From NCBI RefSeq assembly GCF_040783975.1, contig NZ_CP160631.1, positions 3,286,001 through 3,350,000 of the forward strand: a DNA stretch of 64,000 nt. Direction: 5' to 3'. Position numbers and translations under genes: made by a program. Below the pieces are notes generated by a model that saw only the letters and a list, made by a program, of their open reading frames with translations, had not been told where the DNA came from and ran no database searches. Shown piece by piece: positions 1 through 9,067 of this stretch; the first letter of the stretch is position 1; every line of letters starts with the position of its first letter. Source of the DNA: Pantoea sp. Ep11b (GTDB lineage: Bacteria > Pseudomonadota > Gammaproteobacteria > Enterobacterales > Enterobacteriaceae).

Positions 1-95
1 GAAATATCAGCCAGCGGAACGGGGCCTTCATGAGAGTGAAGGGCAACGTCCAGCATGGCAGTCACGGCATAACGTCCTTTGGATGTCAGTCTCAT
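1..95 (-). CDS. iscR: Fe-S cluster regulator IscR (N-terminal part, cut by window edge)
   Basis: The first 31 codons read [20 protein letters not shown] and onward, the conserved winged-helix N-terminus of IscR, the Rrf2-family [2Fe-2S] regulator of the isc operon. The gene runs off the left edge, so the cluster-binding cysteines are not visible. It is the first gene of the expected iscRSUA operon and is preceded on its own strand by a recognisable promoter and IscR sites, with trmJ upstream as in E. coli. The identification rests on the N-terminus plus the synteny. Confidence 0.93.
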   Translation of the reverse strand, partial: MRLTSKGRYAVTAMLDVALHSHEGPVPLADI

Positions 96-150
96 AGCGT
101 ACGACCTCAATAGCGTCCGGTTATCGGAGGATTAGCAACAGATGCGATGA

Positions 151-179
151 AGTCTGACATTCCTGAGTAAATTGGTCAA
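151..179 (-). promoter_or_regulatory. iscR: iscR promoter
   Basis: On the minus strand a -35 TTGACC (174-179) and a -10 CAGACT (151-156) are 17 bases apart. The stretch around them is nearly identical to the E. coli iscR promoter as I remember it, including the AATTTACTC spacer. The start point would lie about 50 bases upstream of the iscR ATG. Confidence 0.75.
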
Positions 180-181
180 CT

Positions 182-233
182 ATTTAACCTGGTAAAACAC
201 TCAGGTATTTAACCTGGTAATTTACTCAACTAT
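182..233 (-). promoter_or_regulatory. tandem IscR type 1 binding sites
   Basis: Two half-palindromic sites (182-208 and 207-233) share the direct repeat TATTTAACCTGGTAA at 181-195 and 206-220, exactly 25 bases apart. Each resembles the type 1 IscR motif (ATA-CYTGACT...AGT-RGTAT). A third related element overlaps the -35. In E. coli holo-IscR represses its own operon through type 1 sites here. The assignment is by similarity and position. Confidence 0.6.
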
Positions 234-240
234 TAACGGC

Positions 241-978
241 TTATTTTTTATCGCTTTTCGGCTTTTCAAACGACGAGAGCATCCCGCGCAGAATATTGAG
301 TTCGTCGCGTTCGGGACGCGCACGGGTGTAGAGACGGCGCAGTTTACTCATCACCTGGCCTGGCGTCGCTTCACGGATAAAGCCGCTGTTCAGCATCATC
401 TGTTCCATATGCTGATAGAAGCGTTCGAGGTCATCGACCAGCGGATAGGGAGACGCTTCATACGTCGGTTGTGGGGTCGCCTGCTCCTGCGACTGCAGCC
501 AGGCCATACGCACTTCATAGGCGATGATCTGCACGGCCATCGCCAGATTCAGCGAGCTGTATTCCGGGTTCGCCTGAATGGCGACATGATAGTGGCACTT
601 CTGCAGCTCTTCATTGGTCAGGCCAACACGTTCGCGACCAAATACCAGCGCAACCGGTGCCTGCTGGGCCTCTTCCACACTTTTCACGCCACATTCGCGT
701 CCATCCAGCATCGGCCAGGGCAGCGAACGGGAACGGGCGCTGGTGCCCACCACCAGACTGCATCCGGCAATCGCCTCATCCAGCGAGTCGACGATTTTAG
801 CGTCGCCGATCACATCGCTGGCACCGGCCGCCAGGGAGATCGCCTGGGAGTCAGGCTTGACCAGCGGATTCACCAGATAGAGGTTGGTTAAACCCATGGT
901 TTTCATGGCGCGGGCCACGGAACCCATGTTACCGGTATGGGAAGTTTCGACCAGCACGATACGGATATTTTGCAACAT
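241..978 (-). CDS. trmJ: tRNA (cytidine/uridine-32-2'-O-)-methyltransferase TrmJ
   Basis: This 245-aa SPOUT-family methyltransferase adds a 2'-O-methyl group at position 32 of the tRNA anticodon loop using S-adenosylmethionine. The N-terminus ([20 protein letters not shown]) and the later segments [14 protein letters not shown] and [14 protein letters not shown] form the knotted SAM-binding site typical of TrmJ. Length matches E. coli TrmJ. It lies between iscR and suhB, its usual place, and is transcribed divergently from suhB. Confidence 0.95.
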   Translation of the reverse strand: MLQNIRIVLVETSHTGNMGSVARAMKTMGLTNLYLVNPLVKPDSQAISLAAGASDVIGDAKIVDSLDEAIAGCSLVVGTSARSRSLPWPMLDGRECGVKSVEEAQQAPVALVFGRERVGLTNEELQKCHYHVAIQANPEYSSLNLAMAVQIIAYEVRMAWLQSQEQATPQPTYEASPYPLVDDLERFYQHMEQMMLNSGFIREATPGQVMSKLRRLYTRARPERDELNILRGMLSSFEKPKSDKK

Positions 979-1037
979 GATTAGGGATACTCAGAAACGG
1001 GTCAGTAAAATCAGTGGAGAGAATCCTAACATAAAGC

Positions 1038-1066
1038 AGGACATTTACCGAACACACTGCTATACT
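1038..1066 (+). promoter_or_regulatory. suhB: suhB promoter
   Basis: An extended -10 (TG at 1058-1059, TATACT at 1061-1066) lies 17 bases after AGGACA (1038-1043), a partial -35. It is 45 bases before the suhB start and faces suhB. Confidence 0.5.
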
Positions 1067-1110
1067 CCGCGCCGTTTTCCCCGTTCTTTAACATCCAGCG
1101 AGAGATACCG

Positions 1111-1914
1111 ATGCATCCAATGCTCAACATTGCCGTGCGCGCAGCGCGCAAGGCCGGAAATTTAATTGCCAAATATTATGAAACCCCGGACGCCGTCGAA
1201 GCCAGCCAGAAAGGCAGCAACGACTTCGTAACCAATGTTGACCGCGAAGCAGAACGCCTGATTATCGAAATTATTCGTAAATCTTATCCAAAACACACCA
1301 TCATCACCGAAGAGAGCGGTGAACTGGCGGGTGAAGATCAGGACGTTCAATGGGTTATCGATCCGCTGGATGGCACCTCCAACTTTATTAAACGTTTACC
1401 CCACTTTGCCGTCTCTATCGCGGTGCGCATTAAAGGCCGCACTGAAGTCGCCGTGGTTTACGACCCGATGCGTAATGAGCTCTTCACCTCGTCACGCGGT
1501 CAGGGCGCGCAGCTGAACGGCTACCGTCTGCGCGGCAGCATTGCACGCGATCTGGATGGCACCGTTCTGGCGACCGGTTTCCCGTTCAAAATGAAGCAGC
1601 ATGCGCCTGCCTACATGAACATCCTCACTAAGCTCTTTACGCAGTGCGCCGATTTCCGCCGCACCGGTTCTGCTGCGCTGGATCTGGCTTATGTCGCGGC
1701 CGGTCGCGTGGATGGCTACTTCGAGATTGGCCTGAAGCCGTGGGATTTCGCCGCGGGCGAACTGCTGGTGCGTGAAGCGGGCGGTCTGGTCACCGACTTC
1801 ACCGGTAACCACGGCTATCTGCTGTCAGGAAACCTGGTGGCAGGTAACCCGCGCGTGGTGAAAGCGATGCTGTCAGGCATGCGCGATGAGCTGAGCGAAG
1901 CGTTAAAACGCTAA
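1111..1914 (+). CDS. suhB: inositol-1-monophosphatase / rRNA transcription antitermination factor SuhB
   Basis: A 267-aa protein of the Mg-dependent inositol monophosphatase fold, the same length as E. coli SuhB. The metal-binding motifs are visible: E67-E68 in TEESGE, D84-P-L-D87-G-T89, and W211-D212-F near the C-terminus. In E. coli SuhB hydrolyses inositol phosphate in vitro, but its main cellular role is with NusA/RNA polymerase in the rRNA antitermination complex. It is a single-gene unit with its own promoter and a strong terminator. Confidence 0.96.
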   Translation: MHPMLNIAVRAARKAGNLIAKYYETPDAVEASQKGSNDFVTNVDREAERLIIEIIRKSYPKHTIITEESGELAGEDQDVQWVIDPLDGTSNFIKRLPHFAVSIAVRIKGRTEVAVVYDPMRNELFTSSRGQGAQLNGYRLRGSIARDLDGTVLATGFPFKMKQHAPAYMNILTKLFTQCADFRRTGSAALDLAYVAAGRVDGYFEIGLKPWDFAAGELLVREAGGLVTDFTGNHGYLLSGNLVAGNPRVVKAMLSGMRDELSEALKR

Positions 1915-1925
1915 GTTGCAGACGC

Positions 1926-1956
1926 AAAAAAAGGCGGCCTCCTGGCCGCCTTTTTT
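1926..1956. terminator. bidirectional Rho-independent terminator after suhB
   Basis: A perfect 7-bp stem GGCGGCC/GGCCGCC (1933-1939, 1944-1950) with a TCCT loop is flanked by seven A on the left and six T on the right. It can serve suhB and the convergent membrane-protein gene. Confidence 0.9.
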
Positions 1957-1974
1957 ATTGCCTGTTAAGGCCGA

Positions 1975-2988
1975 TTAACGACGTTCGTGTGACAGCACCT
2001 GACGAGGCTGAGTACGACGACCCACCATCCCCATCACGCCAGCCAGCACAGCTTCGATAACCAGCAGGATCAGGGCATACCAGCTTGCTTTAGCGGTCGC
2101 GGCAGCGGCTTTCTCACCGGCTTCACGCGCTTTCTGTTCAGCCTGCTGTTTCAGTTCCTGATATTTCTGCATCGCCTGCTGATAGTTCTGCTCGGCTTTA
2201 GCTACGATCTGATCCACTTCTTCATCGCTTTTACCGGTGCGGGCTTTGATAATATTTTTCAGCGCATCGCGGTCGGCAGCCTGCAGCGTATCCGAGTGAC
2301 GATCCATCACGCCTTTTAACCAGTTAGTCAGATCAGTATCAGCTGTCTCAGGATGATTCGCGGTATTACTTGCCTGGTTCTCAGCGTTCTGCGCTTCATT
2401 ATTCGCATCCTGCTTCAGGTTCTCTGGCTGTAATTCCGGCTTGCCGGTCTGACGTAAAGTGGTTTCCAGTTCATTCTGCAGGCTGTCGAGATTAATATTA
2501 TTTTCCTGCAGTTTTTCTTTCGCCATCTGAGTAACCGAAGGCGCGGCGGCGGAAATACCACTGCCCAGTGCCTGGAAACCGGAACCCAGAATATTCATGG
2601 CACCACCTAATACGCTGGTTGCCAGCGCAATCGCCAGGTAAATAGTGAAAATTGTGCTAACGCCGAACATCAGTAAACCGTGCATGGCGCCTTCACGCTG
2701 AGCCAGACGGCCTGCGACATAACTACCCGCGGCCATCGCGACCAGCATTTCAATGGCCGTCCAGACCAGTGCACCAGTACCAATGCCGTCGAGAGGGTTC
2801 TGTTCTTTCATCGGATCAATGGTGGTGGCACCAATGGCCGTACCCAGCAGCGTCAGAATGATATGAACGATTAACGCACAAATAACACCGGCAAATACGG
2901 CGCTCCAGGAAATACGCTTTAACGGTAATCCCGCGGGCCCGGTCGCCAGCGTTTCGGTGTAGCCATTATTAAAACGGGTATCAGCCAT
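1975..2988 (-). CDS. membrane protein of unknown function with long coiled-coil region
   Basis: This 337-aa protein is not one I can assign a function. It has hydrophobic segments near residues 28-50, 75-95 and 105-130, then a charged, Gln/Ala/Glu-rich stretch (about 155-295) with heptad-like character, and a final membrane segment (about 300-320) ending in a basic tail. Relatives in Pantoea and Erwinia are, from memory, annotated as a 'CAP-Gly protein', but I see no CAP-Gly motif. The N-terminal membrane block resembles the TIGR04086/YrzE-type fold. It is monocistronic and convergent with suhB. Confidence 0.8.
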   Translation of the reverse strand: MADTRFNNGYTETLATGPAGLPLKRISWSAVFAGVICALIVHIILTLLGTAIGATTIDPMKEQNPLDGIGTGALVWTAIEMLVAMAAGSYVAGRLAQREGAMHGLLMFGVSTIFTIYLAIALATSVLGGAMNILGSGFQALGSGISAAAPSVTQMAKEKLQENNINLDSLQNELETTLRQTGKPELQPENLKQDANNEAQNAENQASNTANHPETADTDLTNWLKGVMDRHSDTLQAADRDALKNIIKARTGKSDEEVDQIVAKAEQNYQQAMQKYQELKQQAEQKAREAGEKAAAATAKASWYALILLVIEAVLAGVMGMVGRRTQPRQVLSHERR

Positions 2989-3190
2989 GAAATATACTCC
3001 TCACAATAAACAGAAACTGTTCTGAACTTTTATCATCCTGACGGCGGAATGCCGTTTTGGTATTAACAGCGTAGACAGGGAATAGTTTTTTCTCCACTAA
3101 AGCGGATAGAGAAAAAATTAACGGGGTGAATTTAAAGATAATTAACGGGGAAACGCGGACGGCGGGAATTTAATTCCCGCTGCGTTTCAG

Positions 3191-4189
3191 TCAGAAAGGA
3201 CGAATGCCACCGGCTGGCGTCATCCGGGCGGCCTGCCATAAGGCCACTCCGGCTACGATTAAAATCAGGCTCCCGATCAGGGTCAGCAGCGGCATGAGCA
3301 GCCGGGACGTTCCGGCCTCTTCGCTCGGCTGCGCCAGGCGCTGCGCCACCGTACGCGCCTGCTGAACCAGCAGACCAATGGCCGAAATCGTCAGCGCCGT
3401 GCCCAGCGCCATCACCGCAGCGGAGAGAACGCCCCAGAGATAGACTCCGATCACTTTGGCGAACAGCAGCATCATAATCGCGCCGGAACAGGGGCGCAGT
3501 CCCATCGATAGCACCACCAGCAGCTGGGTTTTCACGCTGACATTGCCGCTCAGCTGCTGCGGAGTCGGCAGATGGGCATGACCACACCCACACTGATCGC
3601 TGTGCTGATGGTGAGGGGAATGCGGCGTCAGCGGCTGGAACGACTGAAACGGCGGTGCCGCTCGCGGACGCAGCGCCCGCCACAGCGCCCGCAGCGCCCG
3701 ATACCCCATCACGATCCCCAGCCCCATCACCAACAGGTAACTGCCCCTCTCCAGCCAGAAACTGCTGAGGTGCAGCTGACGCGACGAGGTTTTCAGCAGC
3801 ACCAGCATCACCGTCACCAGGGCGATCGCCACCGAGCCCTGCAGCAGGGAGGCCAGCAGCGTGAGTCTGATACTGGTTTTTACGCGGCCCGGATGGGTCG
3901 CCAGAAAGGTAGTGATCACCACTTTACCGTGGCCCGGCCCCAGCGCGTGCAGCACGCCATAGAGCAGGCTGAAGATCACCAGTGAAAGGCCAGCCTGATG
4001 AGGCTGCGCCGCCACCTGCTGTAACAGCCAGGTCATCTGCTGGTGCAGATCTTTCTGCCACAGGACGCTCTGCAGCAGGATCTGCGGCCAGCAGAACCAG
4101 ACCAGCCCCGCAGTGCTGATAAACAGTGCCGCCATCAGCCAGAGTGGCCAGCGCCGGGGCACCCGGTTCGACCGGGCGATCACTGACAT
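3191..4189 (-). CDS. NicO-family nickel/cobalt (or zinc) transporter
   Basis: A 332-aa polytopic membrane protein with the NicO/RcnA signature HALGPGHGKVVITTF at about residues 82-96, followed by a TSIRLTLLASLLQGSVA helix and a second conserved helix GLRPCSGAIMMLLF. The cytoplasmic loop between them is rich in histidine and cysteine (HSPHHQHSDQCGCGHAH), a probable metal-binding segment. The gene overlaps by 10 bases the end of a DUF1007 gene. This pairing is the ZevA/ZevB arrangement described for zinc handling in Haemophilus, so zinc as well as nickel or cobalt is possible. The substrate cannot be read from sequence. Confidence 0.87.
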   Translation of the reverse strand: MSVIARSNRVPRRWPLWLMAALFISTAGLVWFCWPQILLQSVLWQKDLHQQMTWLLQQVAAQPHQAGLSLVIFSLLYGVLHALGPGHGKVVITTFLATHPGRVKTSIRLTLLASLLQGSVAIALVTVMLVLLKTSSRQLHLSSFWLERGSYLLVMGLGIVMGYRALRALWRALRPRAAPPFQSFQPLTPHSPHHQHSDQCGCGHAHLPTPQQLSGNVSVKTQLLVVLSMGLRPCSGAIMMLLFAKVIGVYLWGVLSAAVMALGTALTISAIGLLVQQARTVAQRLAQPSEEAGTSRLLMPLLTLIGSLILIVAGVALWQAARMTPAGGIRPF

Positions 4190-4806
4190 GTCAGCACCAC
4201 CGTCTGCGCAAACTGGCGACCCAGATCGAGTTCTTCCGCCGGTGCGTCCGCCTTATCCAGTGACAGCGCATACTGCTTCAGCGCGTCGTCAGGCTTTGGC
4301 GTGTTCAGGGTTAACCGGCAGCGCGTCTGCAGCGCGGGTGGCAGCGTCAGGGCACCGGGGTTGTCATAGAACATATCGACAAAATAGGTGGGATCGAACG
4401 TCAGGATCTCAAAGCGCTGTCCGGCCAGCGTTGGCGGTTCCGCCAGCGGCAGAATGAACTCCAGCACTGCTTTGTGGCCGCTGCGCGACAGGTTGTATTC
4501 CGTTGGCAGATTCAAAAACTTTACCCGCTGTTGGTTATGCCAGATTTCCGAAAAGTAGTGCTGTCCCAGCACGTTGGCCATCACCTCCGCCGCCAGCTTC
4601 TTCCACACCACGCTGCCAGGCTTCGCCTCGCCTGCGTCATAGAGCAGATCGGCAGAGGTAATCTCATCCATGGTCCAGATCATCTTCAGGCCGGTAAAGG
4701 TGTCATCCTTCGCCACCAGCTCAGTTTTCATGTCGATGAAGCTATGCGGATGGGCCAGCAGCGCCGGACTCGCGGTCATCAGCAAAAGAAAAAGTGCACG
4801 TTTCAT
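4180..4806 (-). CDS. DUF1007 periplasmic protein (ZevA-like)
   Basis: This 208-aa protein starts with a signal peptide (KRALFLLLMTASPALLAHPHS) whose mature N-terminus carries His residues, typical of DUF1007. The motif PHSFID and the pattern of short beta-strands fit the family. It lies directly upstream of, and overlaps by 10 bases, the NicO transporter gene, so the two are probably co-translated. In the Haemophilus ZevAB pair the DUF1007 member is the periplasmic partner. A role in metal delivery is inferred from that pairing. Confidence 0.85.
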   Translation of the reverse strand: MKRALFLLLMTASPALLAHPHSFIDMKTELVAKDDTFTGLKMIWTMDEITSADLLYDAGEAKPGSVVWKKLAAEVMANVLGQHYFSEIWHNQQRVKFLNLPTEYNLSRSGHKAVLEFILPLAEPPTLAGQRFEILTFDPTYFVDMFYDNPGALTLPPALQTRCRLTLNTPKPDDALKQYALSLDKADAPAEELDLGRQFAQTVVLTCQ

Positions 4807-4922
4807 AATGTTATAAAGTAACGTTTCCGATGAAAAGGATCCAGAGGTAACAAAATTTTGTGACCCGCCTTAAACCTCCGGCAAATAAACCGCGCAAACC
4901 GCGCAACCGCTAACGGGGTTGA

Positions 4923-4930
4923 CTATTCTT
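4923..4930 (+). promoter_or_regulatory. csiE: possible sigmaS-type -10 of csiE
   Basis: CTATTCTT (4923-4930) matches the extended -10 preferred by sigmaS (C at -13) and sits about 32 bases before the csiE ATG. csiE of E. coli is sigmaS- and cAMP-CRP-dependent. A CRP site was not convincing here. Confidence 0.3.
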
Positions 4931-4961
4931 AGCTCAAAATAGCCTGCTGGAAATCTGATTG

Positions 4962-6230
4962 ATGAGTTCTGCTACCCCTTTGGCACCACTCTTCACCCGT
5001 TCACAGCGTCAGTGCCATCTTTTATTGCTGCTATTTCTGCCAACACCCGCGCTTACACTTGAAAAAGTCTGCCAGCTGAATGGCGTCGATCCTGCTGTTG
5101 CCCGACAGGATATCGCGGATGTGGGCCTTGAGATACAGCGATATCACCAACTGGAGTTGCACCAGATGGTCGATGGCAGCTTTCGCCTTCATGGTACAGA
5201 GTTGGATCGACGCCTTTGTCTGCTGCACAACCTGCGACGCAGTCTGCGCCTGTCGACGGATTTCGTCTGCGAGCAGTTCGCCGCCCCCCTGCGTCAGCGC
5301 CTGAAGGTAATGAAGATCGAGAAGGCGCTGTGGGATGAGACCAATCTGCAGGCGCTGATCCAGCACTGCAGCCTGCGCATGAAGCGTGATTTCAGCGACC
5401 GCGACCGGCTGTTTTTGCAGATCTATATGAAGTATGGCCTGTGTCAGCGTCAGCCGGTGCTGTTCAGTGAAACCCAGCGCGCGTGGCTACAGCATAAAGC
5501 TGAACGCCAGGCCGCAGAGGATGTGATTCATCACTGGCGAAAACGCTGCAATCCTGCCCCGCCCGTCAGTGAAACGGACTTCTGGACGTTGCTGTTCAGC
5601 CAGATCCATACGCCTGGCGTGGAGACAGTTGCCCATCCTGCGGAAACGCAACTTCTGCAGGCCACTCAGCAGCTGATCGATGACTTTGAGCAGTGTGCCG
5701 GGGTCACCTTCGCCGACCGCGCCGAGTTGCTGCACCAGCTCTATCCGCACCTGACCCAGGCGCTGGACCGCACCCATTTCAGTATCGGTATTGATAATAG
5801 CGTGGCCCTGGATGTCAGCCGCCTCTATCCCCGGCTGCTGCGCACCACGCAACAGGCATTGCAGCGGTTTGAGCAGCACTATCAGGTGACGTTTTCTCAG
5901 GAAGAGGTCAGTTTAGTGACCATCATTTTTGGGGCCTGGCTGATGCAGGGCAGCGCGCTGCAGGAGAAGCAGGTGCTGCTGCTGACCGGTGACGATGCCG
6001 ATCTGGAACAGGATGTTGAGCAGCAGATCCGGGAGATTACCCTGCTGCCCGTCAACATTACCTATCAGGATGTGAAACTGTTTCAGCGGGAGGGCGCGCC
6101 GCGGGATGTGGACATTATCATTTCACCCTACCCCACCTCACTGCCGCTCTTCTCGCCGCCGCTGGTGCATGCTGAATTGCCGCTGACGCTACACCATCAG
6201 CAGCGCATTCGTTATTTGCTGGAGTCGTAG
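4962..6230 (+). CDS. csiE: stationary-phase-inducible protein CsiE
   Basis: A 422-aa protein aligning along its whole length with E. coli CsiE (for example AIGIDN-type, LYPRLLRTT and VSLVTIIFGAWLMQ blocks). The family has an N-terminal helix-turn-helix-like part and PRD-like repeats, which suggests a regulator, though the function is unknown. ATG at 4962 is preferred over TTG at 4959. The 3' end overlaps that of the convergent hcaT by 19 bases. Confidence 0.92.
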   Translation: MSSATPLAPLFTRSQRQCHLLLLLFLPTPALTLEKVCQLNGVDPAVARQDIADVGLEIQRYHQLELHQMVDGSFRLHGTELDRRLCLLHNLRRSLRLSTDFVCEQFAAPLRQRLKVMKIEKALWDETNLQALIQHCSLRMKRDFSDRDRLFLQIYMKYGLCQRQPVLFSETQRAWLQHKAERQAAEDVIHHWRKRCNPAPPVSETDFWTLLFSQIHTPGVETVAHPAETQLLQATQQLIDDFEQCAGVTFADRAELLHQLYPHLTQALDRTHFSIGIDNSVALDVSRLYPRLLRTTQQALQRFEQHYQVTFSQEEVSLVTIIFGAWLMQGSALQEKQVLLLTGDDADLEQDVEQQIREITLLPVNITYQDVKLFQREGAPRDVDIIISPYPTSLPLFSPPLVHAELPLTLHHQQRIRYLLES

Positions 6231-7360
6231 CCCGGACGCAGAAACAGCGCAGGCAGCGCGACCAGTGCCATCACCCAGAAAAGATGCCCCTGCAGATGGG
6301 CGAACAGCACCCCGCAGATCATGGTCATGATCGCAATCCCGCCGCCCATCGCCAGCGCCGAATAGAGCGACTGCAGCCGGATTACCTCCGCGCCCTGCCG
6401 CGCGGCAATAAAGCGCATCGCCGCCAGATGACAGACAGTAAAGCTGCCGCAGTGAAGGATCTGCGCCACAATCAGCAGCGGCAGCGCGGTGCTGGCTCCC
6501 ATCAGGCTCCAGCGGATCAGGGCACAGACGCCCGAGAGCAGCAGCAGATCGCGCGCGCTCCAGCGGCGGAACAGGCGATTGCTCAGGGCAAAGATGATGA
6601 TTTCCGCCACCACGCCCAGCGACCAGAGATAGCCCACCATCGAGGCAGAATAGCCGCTCTCCTGCCACCAGATCGCACTGAAGCCGTAATAGGCGGCATG
6701 CGCCCCCTGCAGCAGCGTCACGCAGAGCATAAATCGCCAGACCGCCTTTTCCCGCAGCAGGTCACGCCAGACCTGCCAGCCGCCGCCTGCGGCGCTCTGC
6801 CGTTCGTTGCCGTGCGGCTGAGTCGCGGGCTTCAGCATCATCCCACTCAGCATGGCGATAACGCCGACGGAGAGCAGCAGCAGAATCGCCTGAGAGGAGT
6901 AAGCACTGACCAGCACGCCGGTTAAGGCTGAGCTGACCACAAAGGCCAGCGATCCCCACAATCTGACCGGCCCGTACGCCAGGCCAATCTGCTGCGTCCA
7001 GGTCGCGGCCAGTGCATCGCTAAGCGGCACCAGCGGCGAGAAGAAGAGGTTAAAACCGATCATCACGGTCAGCAGCCACATCCACTGCTCCCCTGCCCAG
7101 AAACCAGCAGCAAACAGAGAGGTCATCAGTGCCAGCAGGCGCAGTGCGGTGATCAGCCGGCCGGGATTACGGACCTGCGAGGCGATCAGCAGGCTGCCGA
7201 CAAAACGCGCCACCATACCGCAGCCCAGCAGCAGGCCAATTTTTTCCGCATCCAGCCCGGTGCCTTTCAGCCAGACGCCCCAGAATGGCAGATAGATGCC
7301 GTAACAGAAGAAGTAAGTGAAGTAGCCCAGTCCGAGCCATCTGGCAGACGCGATTGCCAT
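6212..7360 (-). CDS. hcaT: MFS transporter HcaT (3-phenylpropionate transporter family)
   Basis: A 382-aa major facilitator with about 12 membrane segments. The N-terminus (ARWLGLGYFTYFFCYGIYLP) and the segments GFNLFFSPLVPLSDALA, GYLWSLGVVAEIIIFALSN and ILHCGSFTVCHLAAMRFIAA match E. coli HcaT closely. ATG at 7360 is chosen because a GGAGGG ribosome site lies just before it; the frame extends 33 bases further upstream without such a site. No hca catabolic genes are in view, so the true substrate here is uncertain. Confidence 0.9.
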   Translation of the reverse strand: MAIASARWLGLGYFTYFFCYGIYLPFWGVWLKGTGLDAEKIGLLLGCGMVARFVGSLLIASQVRNPGRLITALRLLALMTSLFAAGFWAGEQWMWLLTVMIGFNLFFSPLVPLSDALAATWTQQIGLAYGPVRLWGSLAFVVSSALTGVLVSAYSSQAILLLLSVGVIAMLSGMMLKPATQPHGNERQSAAGGGWQVWRDLLREKAVWRFMLCVTLLQGAHAAYYGFSAIWWQESGYSASMVGYLWSLGVVAEIIIFALSNRLFRRWSARDLLLLSGVCALIRWSLMGASTALPLLIVAQILHCGSFTVCHLAAMRFIAARQGAEVIRLQSLYSALAMGGGIAIMTMICGVLFAHLQGHLFWVMALVALPALFLRPGYDSSK

Positions 7361-7433
7361 ATTCCCTCCAGCAGGTGTGCCGCATGGCAGCATAAGTGGG
7401 CGCTACTCTGGCAGAGCGCCGCGGTACAGGCAA

Positions 7434-7463
7434 TAAAAAAGGATGGCAGATGCCATCCTTTTT
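7434..7463. terminator. terminator of glyA
   Basis: The stem GGATGGC/GCCATCC (7441-7447, 7452-7458) with an AGAT loop is flanked by A6 on the left and T5 on the right. In the glyA direction the hairpin is followed by a T-run. Confidence 0.85.
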
Positions 7464-7488
7464 ATGCTGTTTCACAACGGGTTAGCGA

Positions 7489-8742
7489 TTATGCATAAAC
7501 CGGCAGACGGCCGCAGATATCCAGCACTTTCTGTTTGGTGCGCTCAATGGTCGCTTCATCATTGATGTTGTCCAGCACGTCGGCGATCCAGCCCGCCAGT
7601 TCACGCACGTCAGCTTCTTTGAAGCCACGACGGGTTACTGCCGGAGTGCCGATACGGATACCGGAGGTAACAAACGGGCTTTTCGGATCGTTTGGTACGC
7701 TGTTTTTGTTGACGGTGATGTTGGCACGGCCCAGCGCCGCATCCGCCTCTTTACCGGTCAGGTTCTTGCTCACCAGATCGATCAGGAACAGATGGTTGTG
7801 CGTGCCGCCAGAAACGATGTCGTAGCCGCGCGCAATCAGCACCTCTACCATCGCTTTGGCGTTTTTTGCTACCTGCTGCTGGTAGGTTTTGAATTCCGGC
7901 TCCATCGCCTCTTTGAAGGCCACGGCTTTACCGGCGATAACGTGCATCAGAGGACCACCCTGACCGCCCGGGAAGACCGCCGAGTTCAGTTTCTTGTAGA
8001 ACTCTTCGTCGCCGTTTTTCGCCAGGATGATGCCGCCGCGCGGACCCGCCAGGGTTTTGTGGGTGGTGGAGGTCACGATATGGGCATGCGGGATCGGGCT
8101 TGGGTAGACCTCAGCGGCCACCAGACCGGCAACGTGTGCCATATCAACAAACAGCCAGGCGCCGACGCTGTCCGCGATCTCGCGCATTTTCGCCCAGTCG
8201 CAGACGCCGGAGTAAGCTGAGAAGCCGCCGACAATCATTTTTGGCTTGTGGGTTTTCGCCAGTTCAGCCAGTTCGTCGTAGTCAATTTTACCGGCTTCAT
8301 CGATACCGTAAGCCACGACGTTATAGAGTTTGCCTGACAGGTTAACCGGTGAACCGTGAGTCAGGTGTCCACCGTGCGCCAGGTTCATGCCAAGAATAGT
8401 ATCGCCCGGCTGCAGCAGCGCCGTGTAAACCGCAAAGTTAGCCTGGGAACCGGAGTGTGGCTGCACGTTAGCGTAATCGGCACCAAACAGCGCTTTAGCG
8501 CGGTCGATAGCCAGTTGCTCAACGATATCAACGTATTCACAACCGCCGTAGTAGCGTTTGCCCGGATAACCTTCAGCGTATTTGTTGGTGAGCTGAGAAC
8601 CCTGCGCCTGCATAACACGCGGGCTGGTGTAGTTTTCAGAAGCAATCAGTTCAATGTGCTCTTCCTGACGCACTGTCTCCTGCTCCATTGCCTGCCACAA
8701 CTCGGCATCGTAATCGGCAATGTTCATATCACGCTTTAACAT
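7489..8742 (-). CDS. glyA: serine hydroxymethyltransferase
   Basis: This 417-aa PLP enzyme interconverts serine and glycine with tetrahydrofolate and supplies one-carbon units. The family motif [12 protein letters not shown] carries the PLP lysine, and [14 protein letters not shown] and the N-terminal [16 protein letters not shown] match E. coli GlyA at the same length. AGGAG precedes the ATG. It is divergent from hmp, and a PurR box lies in the shared upstream region, as in E. coli. Confidence 0.98.
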   Translation of the reverse strand: MLKRDMNIADYDAELWQAMEQETVRQEEHIELIASENYTSPRVMQAQGSQLTNKYAEGYPGKRYYGGCEYVDIVEQLAIDRAKALFGADYANVQPHSGSQANFAVYTALLQPGDTILGMNLAHGGHLTHGSPVNLSGKLYNVVAYGIDEAGKIDYDELAELAKTHKPKMIVGGFSAYSGVCDWAKMREIADSVGAWLFVDMAHVAGLVAAEVYPSPIPHAHIVTSTTHKTLAGPRGGIILAKNGDEEFYKKLNSAVFPGGQGGPLMHVIAGKAVAFKEAMEPEFKTYQQQVAKNAKAMVEVLIARGYDIVSGGTHNHLFLIDLVSKNLTGKEADAALGRANITVNKNSVPNDPKSPFVTSGIRIGTPAVTRRGFKEADVRELAGWIADVLDNINDEATIERTKQKVLDICGRLPVYA

Positions 8743-8854
8743 CCGGATCTCCTGACTCAGCTAACTTTCTGACGGTATTTACCCCTCTTCAGGGGCGAAG
8801 GCCCACAGTGTAAACCGTTTTAACAGGTGAAGGTAGGGTGAACCGCCTCTTTTT

Positions 8855-8870
8855 ACGCAAACGTTTGGCT
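8855..8870 (-). promoter_or_regulatory. PurR operator (glyA)
   Basis: The stretch ACGCAAACGTTTGGCT fits the PurR consensus ANGCAANCGTTTNCNT at all but one defined position. It lies 113 bases upstream of the glyA start in the glyA-hmp intergenic region, where E. coli also has PurR control. The 325-base intergenic region (8743-9067) otherwise holds the NsrR site near hmp; I could not identify MetR sites with confidence. Confidence 0.75.
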
Positions 8871-9025
8871 GGCACTGGCATCGCCTTTTTACACCTTTTG
8901 CCGTGCCTGCCACACGGTGTTCCTCCCCCGCCCGCGACCGCCGTTTTTTGCCATGCACACAAAAGTTGCCACTCTGACAGCCTGAAAAAGGAGCCACATA
9001 TTTACAGCGTGGACCGTTCAGCCAT

Positions 9026-9048
9026 AAGATGCATTTAAAATACATCTT
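9026..9048 (+). promoter_or_regulatory. hmp: NsrR operator of hmp
   Basis: An almost perfect 11-1-11 inverted repeat, AAGATGCATTT-A-AAATACATCTT, matches the NsrR consensus and lies 19 bases before the hmp ATG. NsrR is the nitric-oxide-sensing Fe-S repressor of hmp. The site would overlap the core promoter. Confidence 0.88.
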
Positions 9049-9067
9049 TTAACCTGAGGTCCTTTTT

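Noticed and set aside
1092..1104. CCAGCGAGAGATA occurs before both suhB and mltF starts
   Set aside because: The shared 13 bases are mainly a GAGAG ribosome-binding region; probably chance.
3132..3683. Long minus-strand frame of 183 codons
   Set aside because: It overlaps the NicO gene in another frame, has an Ala/Arg-rich composition typical of a shadow of a GC-rich gene, and has no family likeness.
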